Assembly (NCBI RefSeq): GCF_001425445.1
Contig: NZ_LMQU01000010.1
Location: 69,501-133,500, forward strand
Direction: 5' to 3'
Source: Devosia sp. Leaf420
Lineage (GTDB): Bacteria > Pseudomonadota > Alphaproteobacteria > Rhizobiales > Devosiaceae
Length of the DNA: 64,000 nucleotides
The notes beneath the pieces were generated by a model. It made no database searches. It was not told where the DNA came from and worked only from the letters and a program-made list of their open reading frames with translations. Every line of letters starts with the position of its first letter. Within the stretch, counting starts at the first letter, position 1. The translations under genes and the position numbers were made by a program. Of this stretch, positions 9,906 to 18,424 are shown in pieces.

Positions 9906-10024
9906 CCCCCTCACCGACTCGGCTGCGCCGGGCCACCTCTCCCCGAGAGGGAGGGGAAAAGGTGGGCCACCTTTTATTCTTCTCCCCCTCGGGGAGAAGC
10001 TGCCCGCAGGGCGGATGAGGGGGA
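9906..10024. repeat. composite CCCTCA-C...CTCCCC extragenic repeat (two units)
   Basis: Two inverted units: CCCTCACCG, a GC-rich segment, CACCTCTCCCCGAGAGGGAGGGG, then TTCTCCCCCTCGGGGAGAA, and the reverse form ending GGATGAGGGGG. It has the same building blocks as the repeats near 19945, 22201, 22984, 25884, 28124, 31701, 35052 and 55661. It lies between the small membrane-protein gene and argJ. Confidence 0.75.
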
Positions 10025-10134
10025 TCTATCAATAGGCCCCCAACGCTCCCTCACCCCTAAAACCCACCAAGCCTTGCACCCGTCATACTAATCGGGCAAA
10101 CCGGGACGGTCATTTTACCGCTCAAGGTTTTGCC

Positions 10135-11370
10135 ATGGCTGCCCATCCGGTTTCCCCGCTTGCCCCGAAATCCTATCCGGACCTGCCGGCAATCGATGGC
10201 GTGCGCTTCGCCACCGCCGAAGCCGGCATCAAGTACAAGAACCGCACCGACGTCCTGCTGATGACCTTCGACGAAGGCACGACGGCTGCCGGTGTTCTGA
10301 CCCGCTCGAAATGTTCCTCGGCTGCCGTCGACTGGTGCCGCGCCAACCTGCCTGGTGGCAAGGCCCGTGGCCTCGTCGTCAATTCGGGCAATGCCAATGC
10401 CTTTACCGGCGCTAAGGGCAAGGAAAGCGTTCAGCTCACGGCCGACTATGCCGCCAAGGCGCTCGGCTGCTCGACCAATGAGATTTTTCTGGCCTCGACC
10501 GGCGTCATCGGCGAGCCTCTCCCTGCCGCCAAGTTTGCCGGCGTGCTCGATGAAGCCGCGACGCGCCTCACCCAGACCCCATGGATCGAGCCGGCCAAGG
10601 CCATCATGACCACCGACACGTTCCCCAAACTCTCGGGCGCCGTGCTCGACATCGACGGGGTCGAGGTCAAGATCAATGGCATCGCCAAGGGCTCGGGCAT
10701 GATCGCGCCCGATATGGCCACCATGCTCTCCTTTGTCGTCACCGACATGCCGATCGCCGCCCCGGTGCTGCAGGCGCTGCTCTCCAAGCACGTCCAGAAG
10801 AGCTTTAATTCGATCACCGTCGATAGCGACACCTCGACCTCGGACACGCTCCTCGCTTTTGCCACCGGCAAGGCCAAGCTCGATCCGATCACGAGCATTG
10901 ACGATCCGCGCGCCGAAATCTTTGGCGAAGCGCTTTTCGATGTTCTCTTTGAACTCGCCATTCTCACCGTCCGTGATGGCGAAGGCGCCACCAAGCAGGT
11001 CGCCGTCAATGTCGAAGGCGCCACCGACGACGCCTCAGCCTTCCGCATCGCCAAGTCCATTGCCGATAGCCCGCTTGTCAAAACCGCCATTGCCGGCGAA
11101 GACGCCAATTGGGGCCGCGTCGTCATGGCCGTGGGCAAGGCCGGCGAACCCGCCGATCGCGACCGCCTCGCCATCCGCTTCGGCGACCTGCTCGTCGCTG
11201 AAAACGGCGAACGCGCCGCGGTCTATGACGAAGCAGCCACCTCCGCCTATATGAAAGGCGAAGAGCTCGAAGTTACCGTCTCCCTCGGCCTCGGCACCGG
11301 CTCGGCTACCGTCTACACCTGCGACCTCACCCACGGCTACATCACCATCAACGGCGATTATCGGAGCTGA
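10135..11370 (+). CDS. argJ: bifunctional ornithine acetyltransferase / N-acetylglutamate synthase
   Basis: ArgJ recycles the acetyl group in cyclic arginine biosynthesis, transferring it from N-acetylornithine to glutamate; bifunctional forms also use acetyl-CoA. The 411-aa precursor self-cleaves before the Thr of the ATML motif, seen here in [13 protein letters not shown] near residues 190-203, so alpha and beta chains are expected. [11 protein letters not shown] near residue 82 and the C-terminal [10 protein letters not shown] are typical. Whether this copy is mono- or bifunctional cannot be told from sequence. The acetyltransferase and mutT genes downstream follow the rhizobial order. Confidence 0.96.
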   Translation: MAAHPVSPLAPKSYPDLPAIDGVRFATAEAGIKYKNRTDVLLMTFDEGTTAAGVLTRSKCSSAAVDWCRANLPGGKARGLVVNSGNANAFTGAKGKESVQLTADYAAKALGCSTNEIFLASTGVIGEPLPAAKFAGVLDEAATRLTQTPWIEPAKAIMTTDTFPKLSGAVLDIDGVEVKINGIAKGSGMIAPDMATMLSFVVTDMPIAAPVLQALLSKHVQKSFNSITVDSDTSTSDTLLAFATGKAKLDPITSIDDPRAEIFGEALFDVLFELAILTVRDGEGATKQVAVNVEGATDDASAFRIAKSIADSPLVKTAIAGEDANWGRVVMAVGKAGEPADRDRLAIRFGDLLVAENGERAAVYDEAATSAYMKGEELEVTVSLGLGTGSATVYTCDLTHGYITINGDYRS

Positions 11371-11424
11371 TTTTCAGCGACGATAAAAGCTGAGGGTAAG
11401 AGCCCACTGCCGACACCAACACGA

Positions 11425-11452
11425 TGTCACCCCGGCCTTTGCCGGGATGACA
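11425..11452. repeat. short palindrome of the CACCCCGG family
   Basis: TGTCACCCCGGC, a short loop, then GCCGGGATGACA: a 12-bp stem with one mismatch. It lies in the 114-bp gap between argJ and the acetyltransferase gene. Confidence 0.7.
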
Positions 11453-11484
11453 GCCGGTGGGTTTGGCGAGAAACGAAGAAAATC

Positions 11485-12243
11485 ATGACCCAATCCCCCC
11501 TCCCCTCCGTCGAAACCTTCGAACGCGCCGGCCTAGAAGCCTGGCCCGGCATCGAGGTGAAGTGGGATGGCAATTGGGTGCGCCGCACCGCCGGCGGCTA
11601 CACCAAGCGCGCCAATTCCGTGCAGTGCTTTGACCCCAATGACGACGCCGATGTCGAAGATCGCATCATCGGCGCCAGCTCCTGGCTCGTCGTGCGCGGC
11701 GTCAAACCGGTCTTCCGGATCACACCGCTCTCAGCCCCCGCACTCAACGAAGCGCTCGACGACGCCGGCTGGAACACGATCGACCTTTCGCACCTTTACG
11801 CGATGCCTCTCGGCGATCATGAGCCGGACAGCGAGGCAAAGCTCCTGCCGCTCCTCGATCCCGCTTTTCTGTCTGCCCAGCAAAAGCTGCAGGGCCATAG
11901 CGAGACAACAATTGCCGGCATGAAAGCCCTTCTTGGCGTCATGGCCGTCCCCGCGACCGGCATCGTCGTTTATCGCGATGGCGAGCCCGTCGCCTCCGGC
12001 CTCATGGCGATTTCCAATGACATCGTCATCACCGGTAATGTCGTTACCGACCCCACCCGCCGTCGCCAGGGCCTTGCCGCCGCCATGATGCAGACTGGCC
12101 TGAACTGGGCCAAAGCCAAGGGCGCAAAAACCGCCGCCCTCAATGTCCAGGCCGACAATTCCGGCGCCCAGGCGCTCTACCAAAAGCTCGGCTTTACCCA
12201 CCAATACGATTACACCTATCGCATCCCAGGAGCGGTCAAGTGA
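11485..12243 (+). CDS. GNAT-family N-acetyltransferase
   Basis: A 252-aa protein whose C-terminal half carries the GNAT fold: a beta strand GNVVTDPTRRRQGLAAAMM (the acetyl-CoA pyrophosphate loop, R-R-x-G-L-A), then the helix and NSGAQALYQKLGF near residue 220, which is the usual motif B. The N-terminal half is divergent and probably sets substrate specificity. The substrate is unknown. The stop codon overlaps the mutT start by 4 bp (GTGA), so the two are translationally coupled. Confidence 0.85.
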   Translation: MTQSPLPSVETFERAGLEAWPGIEVKWDGNWVRRTAGGYTKRANSVQCFDPNDDADVEDRIIGASSWLVVRGVKPVFRITPLSAPALNEALDDAGWNTIDLSHLYAMPLGDHEPDSEAKLLPLLDPAFLSAQQKLQGHSETTIAGMKALLGVMAVPATGIVVYRDGEPVASGLMAISNDIVITGNVVTDPTRRRQGLAAAMMQTGLNWAKAKGAKTAALNVQADNSGAQALYQKLGFTHQYDYTYRIPGAVK

Positions 12244-12650
12244 GTGAAGCCAAGCCCATCCTGCTGGTCGTCGCCTGCGCTCTCGTCGACGCTGACCGCC
12301 GCGTCCTCATCGCACAGCGCCCCGAAGGCAAGCATATGGCCGGCATGTGGGAATTTCCCGGTGGCAAGGTCGAGCAAGGCGAAACGCCTGAGGCCGCGCT
12401 CATCCGCGAACTGCGTGAGGAATTGGCCGTCGAGACCAAGGAAGCCTGTCTCGCGCCCCTCTCTTTTGCCAGCCATTCCTATGAGCACATGCATCTCCTG
12501 ATGCCGCTCTATGTTTGCCGCCGCTGGCAGGGCACGCCACAGACCACTGAGCACAAGGCGCTCAAATGGGTCCGCCCGCAGGCGCTACGGGATTACCCCA
12601 TGCCGCCCGCCGACGAACCGCTCATCGCGGCTCTCTGTGATTTGCTCTAA
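12240..12650 (+). CDS. mutT: NUDIX hydrolase, MutT-type 8-oxo-dGTP diphosphatase
   Basis: A 136-aa sanitising pyrophosphatase that hydrolyses oxidised dGTP. The NUDIX box spans about residues 38-60: G-KVEQG-E, seven residues, RELREE. The usual Gly after EEx is Ala here (EELAV). The ATP-binding and Mg2+-coordinating Glu residues are retained, so activity is expected. Translation starts at GTG 12240 inside the end of the acetyltransferase gene, with an AGGAG-like sequence 9 bp upstream. The position after argJ agrees with rhizobial mutT. Confidence 0.9.
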   Translation: MSEAKPILLVVACALVDADRRVLIAQRPEGKHMAGMWEFPGGKVEQGETPEAALIRELREELAVETKEACLAPLSFASHSYEHMHLLMPLYVCRRWQGTPQTTEHKALKWVRPQALRDYPMPPADEPLIAALCDLL

Positions 12651-12656
12651 TAAGGC

Positions 12657-14135
12657 CTAGTTCGGCCCCACGACCTTATACCGCTCGCCAACCTTGACCG
12701 GATCGCCCGGATAAAGATTGTTGAGGATGTAGAAGAGGTCGCGTCCACCCGGAACGCCCGACATCTGCGCGGCGAGCTTGTCTGCCGTATCGCCGGCCTT
12801 GGCCGTCACCACGCGCATCGAGAGCTTGCGGATCTGGTTGAGATCGCCGGCTTCGGCACGACGGAAGCTCTTGATCGTCGCATCGGCCCCGGCGGCAAAA
12901 CGCTGGCTATCGGCCTTTGCAGCAAAGATGAAGCGATAGACCGCCCCATCGAGCCGCATCACGGCGACGCGGAAGAACCACTGTTCCGTCTGCGCCAGGC
13001 CCGAAGCCATCTCGATCCCGTTATAGGTATGCGAGGTGACCGTCTCGGACTTGAGCCCGGCGATCCAGCCTGACTTCAGATAATCCGTCAGCGGCATGTT
13101 GGGCTGCACATCGGCACTATCGAAGCGCACGGCCTCGCCATCGCCGGCAACGCCAACCACCGCGCTCTGCGCCGTCTGCAGCGTATAACCCTGCGGCACG
13201 GTGAAGGTAAATTTCGAGCCCGACTGGATAAACCGATTACCGACAATCGAGCCCTGCGATGGACTGTCGCCAAAGGCGAGCCCGGAGATCGCAGCCATAT
13301 AGCCTGCGCGATCGGTCTCACCGACCGGCGCCGTCCCAAACATCTGCTGGGCCGTTTCCATAGCCTTCTGAATACGCTGCGGCGTCGAGGGGTGCGACGA
13401 GAGGAACCCATTGTTGCCCGCATTTTCGCCGGCCGAGAATGTCGCAAACCGGCTCATCACGCCAAGGAAGCGCGCCGCGGCCTGCGGATCAAAGCCCGCC
13501 TTGCCGGCAAACTTGATGCCTTCGCGATCCGCTTCAAGTTCCTGCTGCTGACCAAAGGCCGCCAGCGATTCTCGCGTCCGGTTCGCCGTCGCATCCGTCG
13601 ATGTGTCGCCACCAAAAATCCCGGTGATGACGCGATCGACGATCTGCGTCGTCCGTGTCTTGTCGGTGCGCGCACGCGCATGGCGCAGCGTCACGTGCGC
13701 AATTTCATGCGCCAGAACCGCGGCCAACTCGCTCGTATCCGAAGCCAGGGCCAAAATCCCGCGCGTCACATAGATATAGCCGCCCGGCAGTGCGAAGGCA
13801 TTGACCTCGGACGTGTCGAGAATCGTCACCTGGAACTGCGCATTGGGCTGATTGGCCGCCGCCAAAAGGCGCCCGACGATCCGCGCCACCATGATTTCGG
13901 CTTCGCGATCGGAATATACCCCGCCATAGGCGGCGATGATCCGCGGATGCTCGCGGCGTCCGATGACGACATCATCGGGCTCCGTGCCTTCCGGCACCAC
14001 CATGGGTGCGGGATTGTCGCCGGTCTTGGTGACGGCGACAGACTTCCCGGTCAGCGACGAGCACGACGCGACAGCCAGGACGGACAAAGCTAGGGCGCCG
14101 AGGCGCAGTGACTTGGATAGAGAAAGCGCCGTCAT
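12657..14135 (-). CDS. M48-family zinc metalloprotease, lipoprotein with C-terminal LysM-like region
   Basis: A 492-aa BepA/LoiP-like envelope protease. Starting at ATG 14135 gives a lipobox signal (MTALSLSKSL, hydrophobic core, LAVASC), so it is probably membrane-anchored through Cys near residue 25. The HExxH motif (LAHEIAHVTLRH) binds the zinc, and a downstream ELEADREGI supplies the third ligand. The C-terminal ~60 residues (AKAGDTADKLAAQMSG... GERYKVVGPN) resemble a LysM-like cell-wall binding module. Longer in-frame starts exist but would bury the signal peptide. It overlaps the upstream nuclease gene by 4 bp (ATGA). Confidence 0.9.
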   Translation of the reverse strand: MTALSLSKSLRLGALALSVLAVASCSSLTGKSVAVTKTGDNPAPMVVPEGTEPDDVVIGRREHPRIIAAYGGVYSDREAEIMVARIVGRLLAAANQPNAQFQVTILDTSEVNAFALPGGYIYVTRGILALASDTSELAAVLAHEIAHVTLRHARARTDKTRTTQIVDRVITGIFGGDTSTDATANRTRESLAAFGQQQELEADREGIKFAGKAGFDPQAAARFLGVMSRFATFSAGENAGNNGFLSSHPSTPQRIQKAMETAQQMFGTAPVGETDRAGYMAAISGLAFGDSPSQGSIVGNRFIQSGSKFTFTVPQGYTLQTAQSAVVGVAGDGEAVRFDSADVQPNMPLTDYLKSGWIAGLKSETVTSHTYNGIEMASGLAQTEQWFFRVAVMRLDGAVYRFIFAAKADSQRFAAGADATIKSFRRAEAGDLNQIRKLSMRVVTAKAGDTADKLAAQMSGVPGGRDLFYILNNLYPGDPVKVGERYKVVGPN

Positions 14136-14926
14136 CGCGTCGCCAAAACCTCGATCTGCTCGGGATGGGTGATTTCGATGCGTGGACCATCCCGATCGTC
14201 CACCCATCCTCTAATGCGAACCAGCGCCCCCTCAAGCACTGTCGGATCCATGCCATCCGCCTCGAAAAGGCGTAGGGCTGGAGCCTCGATCACAGCGGTG
14301 AAGTCTTCTTTCCAGAAGCGGCCAAAATTGAGGTAGACACGAGAGCCAGACCGGTCGGCGAGGAAAACCCTGCCTTCCACCAGCTCATAATGTCCAACCC
14401 GATTCAGCAACTCGTCCGGTCGGTCCGCCGCCCGCACGCTGTAATAGGGATTGCTCCAAATGCCAAGCCGCTCCGTGCGCGCCCGCGCCTCGGCGGCAAA
14501 AAGCTGATCGAGACAGGCGCGATTGTCGGGGAACGAATAGACCCGCGCCAAGCCCTGTTCGACCATGAAAAGCTGCGCCCAGATTTCCCCATATGCCGTC
14601 TCGACGAAGAGATGCGCCAGCGCGCGGTCATAGCGGTCGATGCGTTCGCCACCAAAACCGAGCCGAGCGGGCTTGTTGAGCGAAAGATCGGACAGCACCT
14701 TTTGCGCTTCGGGCGCCAGCGGCCAGGTCTCAAAACCTTCCCGGCCGAGCGGTAGTTTTGGCGCCTGCGTCCCGATCAGCCGCACCTTGCGCCCATCGTT
14801 CAGAACCACCGTGTCGCCATCGGTCACTTCGACGATCGTCCCGCCGGGCATCATGTCGAGGCTCTCGCATGCCAAAGCGGAATTGGCCAGCAAGGCGAAG
14901 GCGGCAGTCGACAAAAGCTTATTCAC
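14132..14926 (-). CDS. exported thermonuclease-like (SNase-fold) protein
   Basis: About 264 aa when started at GTG 14926 (VNKLLSTAAFALLANSALA), which gives a good signal peptide. The SNase-like OB fold is visible in TDGDTVVLNDGRKVRLIGTQAP and the later ERIDRYDRALAHLFV. The C-terminal third, with VYLNFGRFWKEDFTAVIE, looks like a second OB-type nucleic-acid-binding segment. The frame stays open to 15013, and ATG 14986 is an alternative start with no signal peptide. Coupled to the M48 lipoprotein gene by a 4-bp overlap. Nuclease activity is family inference. Confidence 0.75.
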   Translation of the reverse strand: MNKLLSTAAFALLANSALACESLDMMPGGTIVEVTDGDTVVLNDGRKVRLIGTQAPKLPLGREGFETWPLAPEAQKVLSDLSLNKPARLGFGGERIDRYDRALAHLFVETAYGEIWAQLFMVEQGLARVYSFPDNRACLDQLFAAEARARTERLGIWSNPYYSVRAADRPDELLNRVGHYELVEGRVFLADRSGSRVYLNFGRFWKEDFTAVIEAPALRLFEADGMDPTVLEGALVRIRGWVDDRDGPRIEITHPEQIEVLATR

Positions 14927-15071
14927 GCGCAATCCGGCCCCCGAAAGACTTCGTTCACCATAAGGACCAATAAGGCAAAAAAGCATTACCAGATCCTGAC
15001 CATCCCCGATCACAAGCCGAGATTGCCAATCACATCGCTCTCAGCCAAGCTCGGGGAAAAGGGGAGTGCAC

Positions 15072-15899
15072 ATGAGCAAGACGGGAACGATCCGCACAGG
15101 CACGGCAGGCTGGGTCTTTGCGCCCTGGCGCGGCACCTTCTTTCCCGAAGGGCTCGTGCAGAAAAAAGAACTCAACTATGCCAGCCGGCATCTGACCAGC
15201 ATCGAGATCAACGCCACCTTCCGCGGCAACCAGAAGCCCGAAAGTTTTGCGAAATGGGCCGCCGAGACGCCTGAAGGGTTTCAGTTCTCGGTCAAGGGTC
15301 CGCAGCTTGTGACCCATATCAAGCGGCTCAAGAATGTGACCGAAGCGCTCGCCGGCTTCTTCGCCTCCGGCCCGCTGGCCCTGGGCGATCGCCTCGGCCC
15401 CTTCATCTGGCAATTGCCGCCCAATCTCAGCTACGATCCCACGAGCTTTTCACCATTCCTTGCCGCTCTGCCCCGCGACATCGAGAGTTATCTCGCCTTG
15501 GCGAGCAAAGCCGACGGTGCCAAGGCCTCGCCCTATCTTGAGGCCAATGGCCTCACTGATTTCCGGCACGCCGTGGAAATGCGCCATCCGAGCTTTCACA
15601 CGCCAGAGGTCGATGCGCTGCTGCGCGAACACAACGTCGCCCGCGTCATCGCCGATACGATCGACAATCCAAGCCGTGACCTGACCGCCGATTTCGCCTA
15701 TTGCCGCCTGCAAGGTCCAGCCCGGCCGGACGCCACTGGCTACGATGACGCCGACATCGAAGATCTCGCCAAAACCATCACCGGCTGGCGCAATGGGGGC
15801 ATAGACACCTATGCCTATTTCGTCCACGAGGACAAACTGCATGCGCCGGCAAATGCCATGGCGCTGGCGGCCAAGCTTGGTATTCCACCGAAGAGCTGA
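15072..15899 (+). CDS. DUF72 (YecE-family) protein
   Basis: A 275-aa TIM-barrel-like protein of the DUF72/YecE family, whose biochemical function is not established. Typical features are the N-terminal GTAGWVFAPWRGTFFPEG, the Y-A-S-x-x-L-T-S-I-E-I-NATF strand and VEMRHPSF near residue 180. I chose ATG 15072 because GGGGAG lies 6 bp upstream; GTG at 15066 is less likely. The gene stands alone between the divergent nuclease gene and dsbB. Confidence 0.88.
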   Translation: MSKTGTIRTGTAGWVFAPWRGTFFPEGLVQKKELNYASRHLTSIEINATFRGNQKPESFAKWAAETPEGFQFSVKGPQLVTHIKRLKNVTEALAGFFASGPLALGDRLGPFIWQLPPNLSYDPTSFSPFLAALPRDIESYLALASKADGAKASPYLEANGLTDFRHAVEMRHPSFHTPEVDALLREHNVARVIADTIDNPSRDLTADFAYCRLQGPARPDATGYDDADIEDLAKTITGWRNGGIDTYAYFVHEDKLHAPANAMALAAKLGIPPKS

Positions 15900-15977
15900 T
15901 CACGTCCCCGTGCTCCGCTGGTTTTTGCCGTAAAGCGGAGCTATCGCACCCACTCCAAGCGTCACTTGAGAATTTTC

Positions 15978-16481
15978 ATGGCAACTCTGGCCTCCCGCCC
16001 CCTCGACAAACTCGCCACCGGCGCAGCATTCTTTCTCGGCTTCGCGACCATTCTGGGCGCCCTTGGCAGCCAATATATCGGGGGCCTGCAGCCCTGCGAG
16101 CTCTGCCTCGAACAGCGCCTCGCCTACTACTGGGGCCTGCCGCTTCTCGCGCTCATTTTCATCCTCTGGAACCGCCTGCCGCTGCCTGTCTGGTATACTG
16201 CCATGGCCATCGCCACCGCGATCTTTGCCTGGGGCACCTATATGGGCGCCTACCATGCTGGCGTCGAATGGCGTTTCTGGCCCGGCCCCACGGCCTGCAC
16301 GGGCGTTGGCGGCCCCATGAGCTTTGATCAGCTCAACAACATGACGCCCGTCATCGGCTGCGACGTCGTCCAGTTCCGCTTCCTCGGCATTTCCCTCGCC
16401 GGCTATAACGCCCTGATCTCGCTGGCGATGGTGGTGCTCCTGATCGCCGCGATGGTGTTTCAGGCGCGTCGGAAAGCTTAG
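15978..16481 (+). CDS. disulfide bond formation protein B (DsbB family)
   Basis: A 167-aa inner-membrane protein with four predicted helices. It carries the quinone-linked CxxC pair (PCELC, Cys40 and Cys43) after helix 1 and a second Cys pair in the second periplasmic loop (Cys107 and Cys128). This matches DsbB, which reoxidises DsbA and passes electrons to ubiquinone. The conserved basic residue after the first pair (LEQR) is present. No dsbA is adjacent. ATG 15978 is preferred to TTG 15966. Confidence 0.9.
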   Translation: MATLASRPLDKLATGAAFFLGFATILGALGSQYIGGLQPCELCLEQRLAYYWGLPLLALIFILWNRLPLPVWYTAMAIATAIFAWGTYMGAYHAGVEWRFWPGPTACTGVGGPMSFDQLNNMTPVIGCDVVQFRFLGISLAGYNALISLAMVVLLIAAMVFQARRKA

Positions 16482-16488
16482 TCAGCGG

Positions 16489-16785
16489 TCAATTTTGCCC
16501 AAGTGCAATATCCACATCCATTGCACTGGAAATGATGCGGACGATTACGACTTCTGCGCCATTGACCTGATAAATGATTGAGTATCTCTCATAGATACGC
16601 CTTCGGTATCCAAGGGCCTCGTAATCCTCTAGCTGTGCGAAACGGAAAGGTATGTCGGCTAAGTCTAGGCACGCCTTCAAAAGCTCCTTGGCAAATGAGA
16701 GCGCGCGTATCGGGTTATCTGCCGCGATGAAGTCCGTAATCGTCTCAATGTCCGCTTCGGCAAGGTGAGAGACGGTTACATGCAT
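16489..16785 (-). CDS. parE: RelE/ParE-family toxin
   Basis: A 98-aa protein with the ParE fold signature: N-terminal helices (HLAEADIETITDFIAADNP), a central ALGYRRRIYERYSIIYQV segment where the hydrophobic strand bears the conserved Y-R and Y-x-I-x-Y, and a C-terminal beta strand VVIVRII. ParE toxins poison DNA gyrase; RelE relatives cut ribosomal mRNA. The order antitoxin then toxin, overlapping at TGATG, marks a type II toxin-antitoxin module. Which target applies cannot be settled here. Confidence 0.85.
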   Translation of the reverse strand: MHVTVSHLAEADIETITDFIAADNPIRALSFAKELLKACLDLADIPFRFAQLEDYEALGYRRRIYERYSIIYQVNGAEVVIVRIISSAMDVDIALGQN

Positions 16786-17045
16786 CAGCCACTCACCTTC
16801 GCCATGGATTCATACTTGGCGATAAGGCGCTCGAAAACTTCCTCGATCGGCTTGGTTCTACCAGCATCAATATCCGCTTGTCCCGCCGCTAGCGCTGCAC
16901 CCAGTTCTCGCAATCGCGCCTCACGCTCCTGCACCAGCCGCACGCCCTCACGCAAAACTTCGCTCTTGGAATTGTACCGCCCGTTTTCGACGAGATCGTT
17001 CACGACCTTTTCGAGCGTCGCACCTAAATCTGCACTGATTGCCAT
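16785..17045 (-). CDS. parD: ParD-type antitoxin (ribbon-helix-helix)
   Basis: An 86-aa CC2985/ParD-like antitoxin. The N-terminal ribbon-helix-helix is visible as MAISADLGATLEKVVNDLVENGRYNSKSEVLREGVRLV, where GRYxSxSEVxR is the family hallmark. The C-terminal helix (IEEVFERLIAKYESM) would wrap the toxin. ATG 17045 follows AGGAGAT at the correct spacing. The stop shares one base with the toxin start. A perfect palindrome 25 bp upstream is a plausible autoregulatory operator. Confidence 0.88.
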   Translation of the reverse strand: MAISADLGATLEKVVNDLVENGRYNSKSEVLREGVRLVQEREARLRELGAALAAGQADIDAGRTKPIEEVFERLIAKYESMAKVSG

Positions 17046-17069
17046 GTCGATATCTCCTGCAAACTCCAT

Positions 17070-17086
17070 CCAATAATAGTTATTGG
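17070..17086. promoter_or_regulatory. putative ParD operator
   Basis: CCAATAA-tag-TTATTGG is a perfect 7-bp inverted repeat immediately upstream of the antitoxin ribosome binding site. Its AT-rich core differs from the GC-rich surroundings. ParD-ParE complexes normally repress their own promoter at such sites. Confidence 0.6.
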
Positions 17087-17123
17087 CGCAGTCTGCAGCA
17101 AGTCCGCATAACCACCGACGCCT

Positions 17124-17681
17124 TTAGGGCTCGAGCTCGATGTCCCAATAGAGATAGTCGAGCCAGCTCTTGTGCAGGTGGTTCGGTGGGAACGCGCGGC
17201 CGTTATTGTGGAGATCATGCACGCTTGGCGCGAACGGCGCCTGATGCGGAAACATCTTGATCTCGCTCGGCAACCGGTTTGCCTTTTTAAGGTTACATGG
17301 CGCACAGGCCGCCACCACGTTTTCCCACGTCGTCAGACCGCCCTTCGAGCGCGGAATGACGTGATCGAATGTCAAGTCATCACGCGAGCCGCAATATTGG
17401 CACTGGAAGCGATCGCGCAGGAAAACGTTGAAGCGGGTAAAGGCCGGATGCCGCGCCGGCTTCACATAATCCTTGAGCGACACGACGCTCGGCAATCGCA
17501 TTTCGAAGCTGGGCGAATGGATGACCGTGTCATAAAGCGAGACGATATTGACCCGCTCGAGGAACACCGCCTTGATCGCGTCCTGCCACGACCATAGCGA
17601 GAGCGGGTAATAGCTGAGCGGCCGAAAATCGGCGTTCAACACGAGAGCGGGACAGGCCTCAGGCGACACATGGATGGTCAC
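17124..17681 (-). CDS. HNH endonuclease family protein
   Basis: A 185-aa protein common in Hyphomicrobiales. The HNH/McrA motif is complete: zinc ligands Cys94-x-x-Cys97 (CQYC), catalytic DH at 106-107 (FDHVIPRSKGG), a central Asn near 121 and a second Cys pair at 126 and 129 (CAPCN). The N-terminal 80 residues (LSLWSWQDAIKAVFLERV) are the conserved lead-in of this subfamily. The biological role is unknown; it may be a housekeeping nicking enzyme. It is upstream of parDE on the same strand with an independent-looking gap. Confidence 0.88.
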   Translation of the reverse strand: MTIHVSPEACPALVLNADFRPLSYYPLSLWSWQDAIKAVFLERVNIVSLYDTVIHSPSFEMRLPSVVSLKDYVKPARHPAFTRFNVFLRDRFQCQYCGSRDDLTFDHVIPRSKGGLTTWENVVAACAPCNLKKANRLPSEIKMFPHQAPFAPSVHDLHNNGRAFPPNHLHKSWLDYLYWDIELEP

Positions 17682-17770
17682 GAGAGTCTCCCGAAGCGGG
17701 AATCTGTAAAGTCCATAGCCCCTTTATAGTAAGCCCTTTGTGTCAGGGCTGTGAAGCGGGGATGAAGGAC

Positions 17771-18424
17771 TTATTTCGCGGCAATTTTCGCTATGAAATC
17801 GCTGGCAAAGCTGAGTCCATCAGGCGAAATCCCGTGCCCCACGCCGCGGCTGACGTGATAGCTCACATCAAAGCCGGCTTTGGTCAGCACGGCATTGGCG
17901 TCGCTTGAGAGATTGGGATCGACCACCTGATCCATATCCCCATGGACAAGGCAGATCGGCGGCTTGGCCATAGTGTCGCCGCCGAGGCCCTCGGGCGGTA
18001 GATAGGCGCCAGAAAAACCGATGACACCCATCAACCGCTCCTTGAGCGCCGTGCCGGTGTGAAGCGCCATCATGGCCCCCTGGCTGAAGCCAGCGAGAAT
18101 TGTGCGCTCGGGCGCTATGCCAGTTTGGGCCCAGAGATCGCGCAGAAATTCCTCAATCACCGGCCGCGCTTCCAAAATGCCCCGCTGCCGTCCCGCAACG
18201 CGATCACCGGTCCAGTCGATCGAGAACCACTGAAAGCCGCTCATGCCCGTCGGCGTCGGCGCATTGGGCGCGACGAACAGCGTGCCCGGCAGCAGGCTCT
18301 GCCAATGCGGCGCGAGGCCAATAAGGTCATTGCCGTCGCTGCCATAACCATGCAGCAGCACCACTGCGCTGTCCGGCGCCTGCCCATTGGCTGGCGCCAT
18401 CATCGGACCCGAAAGCTTGGTCAT
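17771..18424 (-). CDS. alpha/beta hydrolase, phospholipase/carboxylesterase family
   Basis: A 217-aa cytosolic esterase. The oxyanion LLHGYGSDGNDL starts near residue 23, the nucleophile elbow GFSQG puts Ser at 114, the acid is in HGDMDQVVDP near 170, and the catalytic His is in VGHGIS near 200. This is the LPL-1/AB_hydrolase_2 family, acting on short-chain esters or lysophospholipid. Its start overlaps the stop of the DNA glycosylase gene by 4 bp, so the two are translationally coupled, although no functional link is obvious. Confidence 0.9.
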   Translation of the reverse strand: MTKLSGPMMAPANGQAPDSAVVLLHGYGSDGNDLIGLAPHWQSLLPGTLFVAPNAPTPTGMSGFQWFSIDWTGDRVAGRQRGILEARPVIEEFLRDLWAQTGIAPERTILAGFSQGAMMALHTGTALKERLMGVIGFSGAYLPPEGLGGDTMAKPPICLVHGDMDQVVDPNLSSDANAVLTKAGFDVSYHVSRGVGHGISPDGLSFASDFIAKIAAK

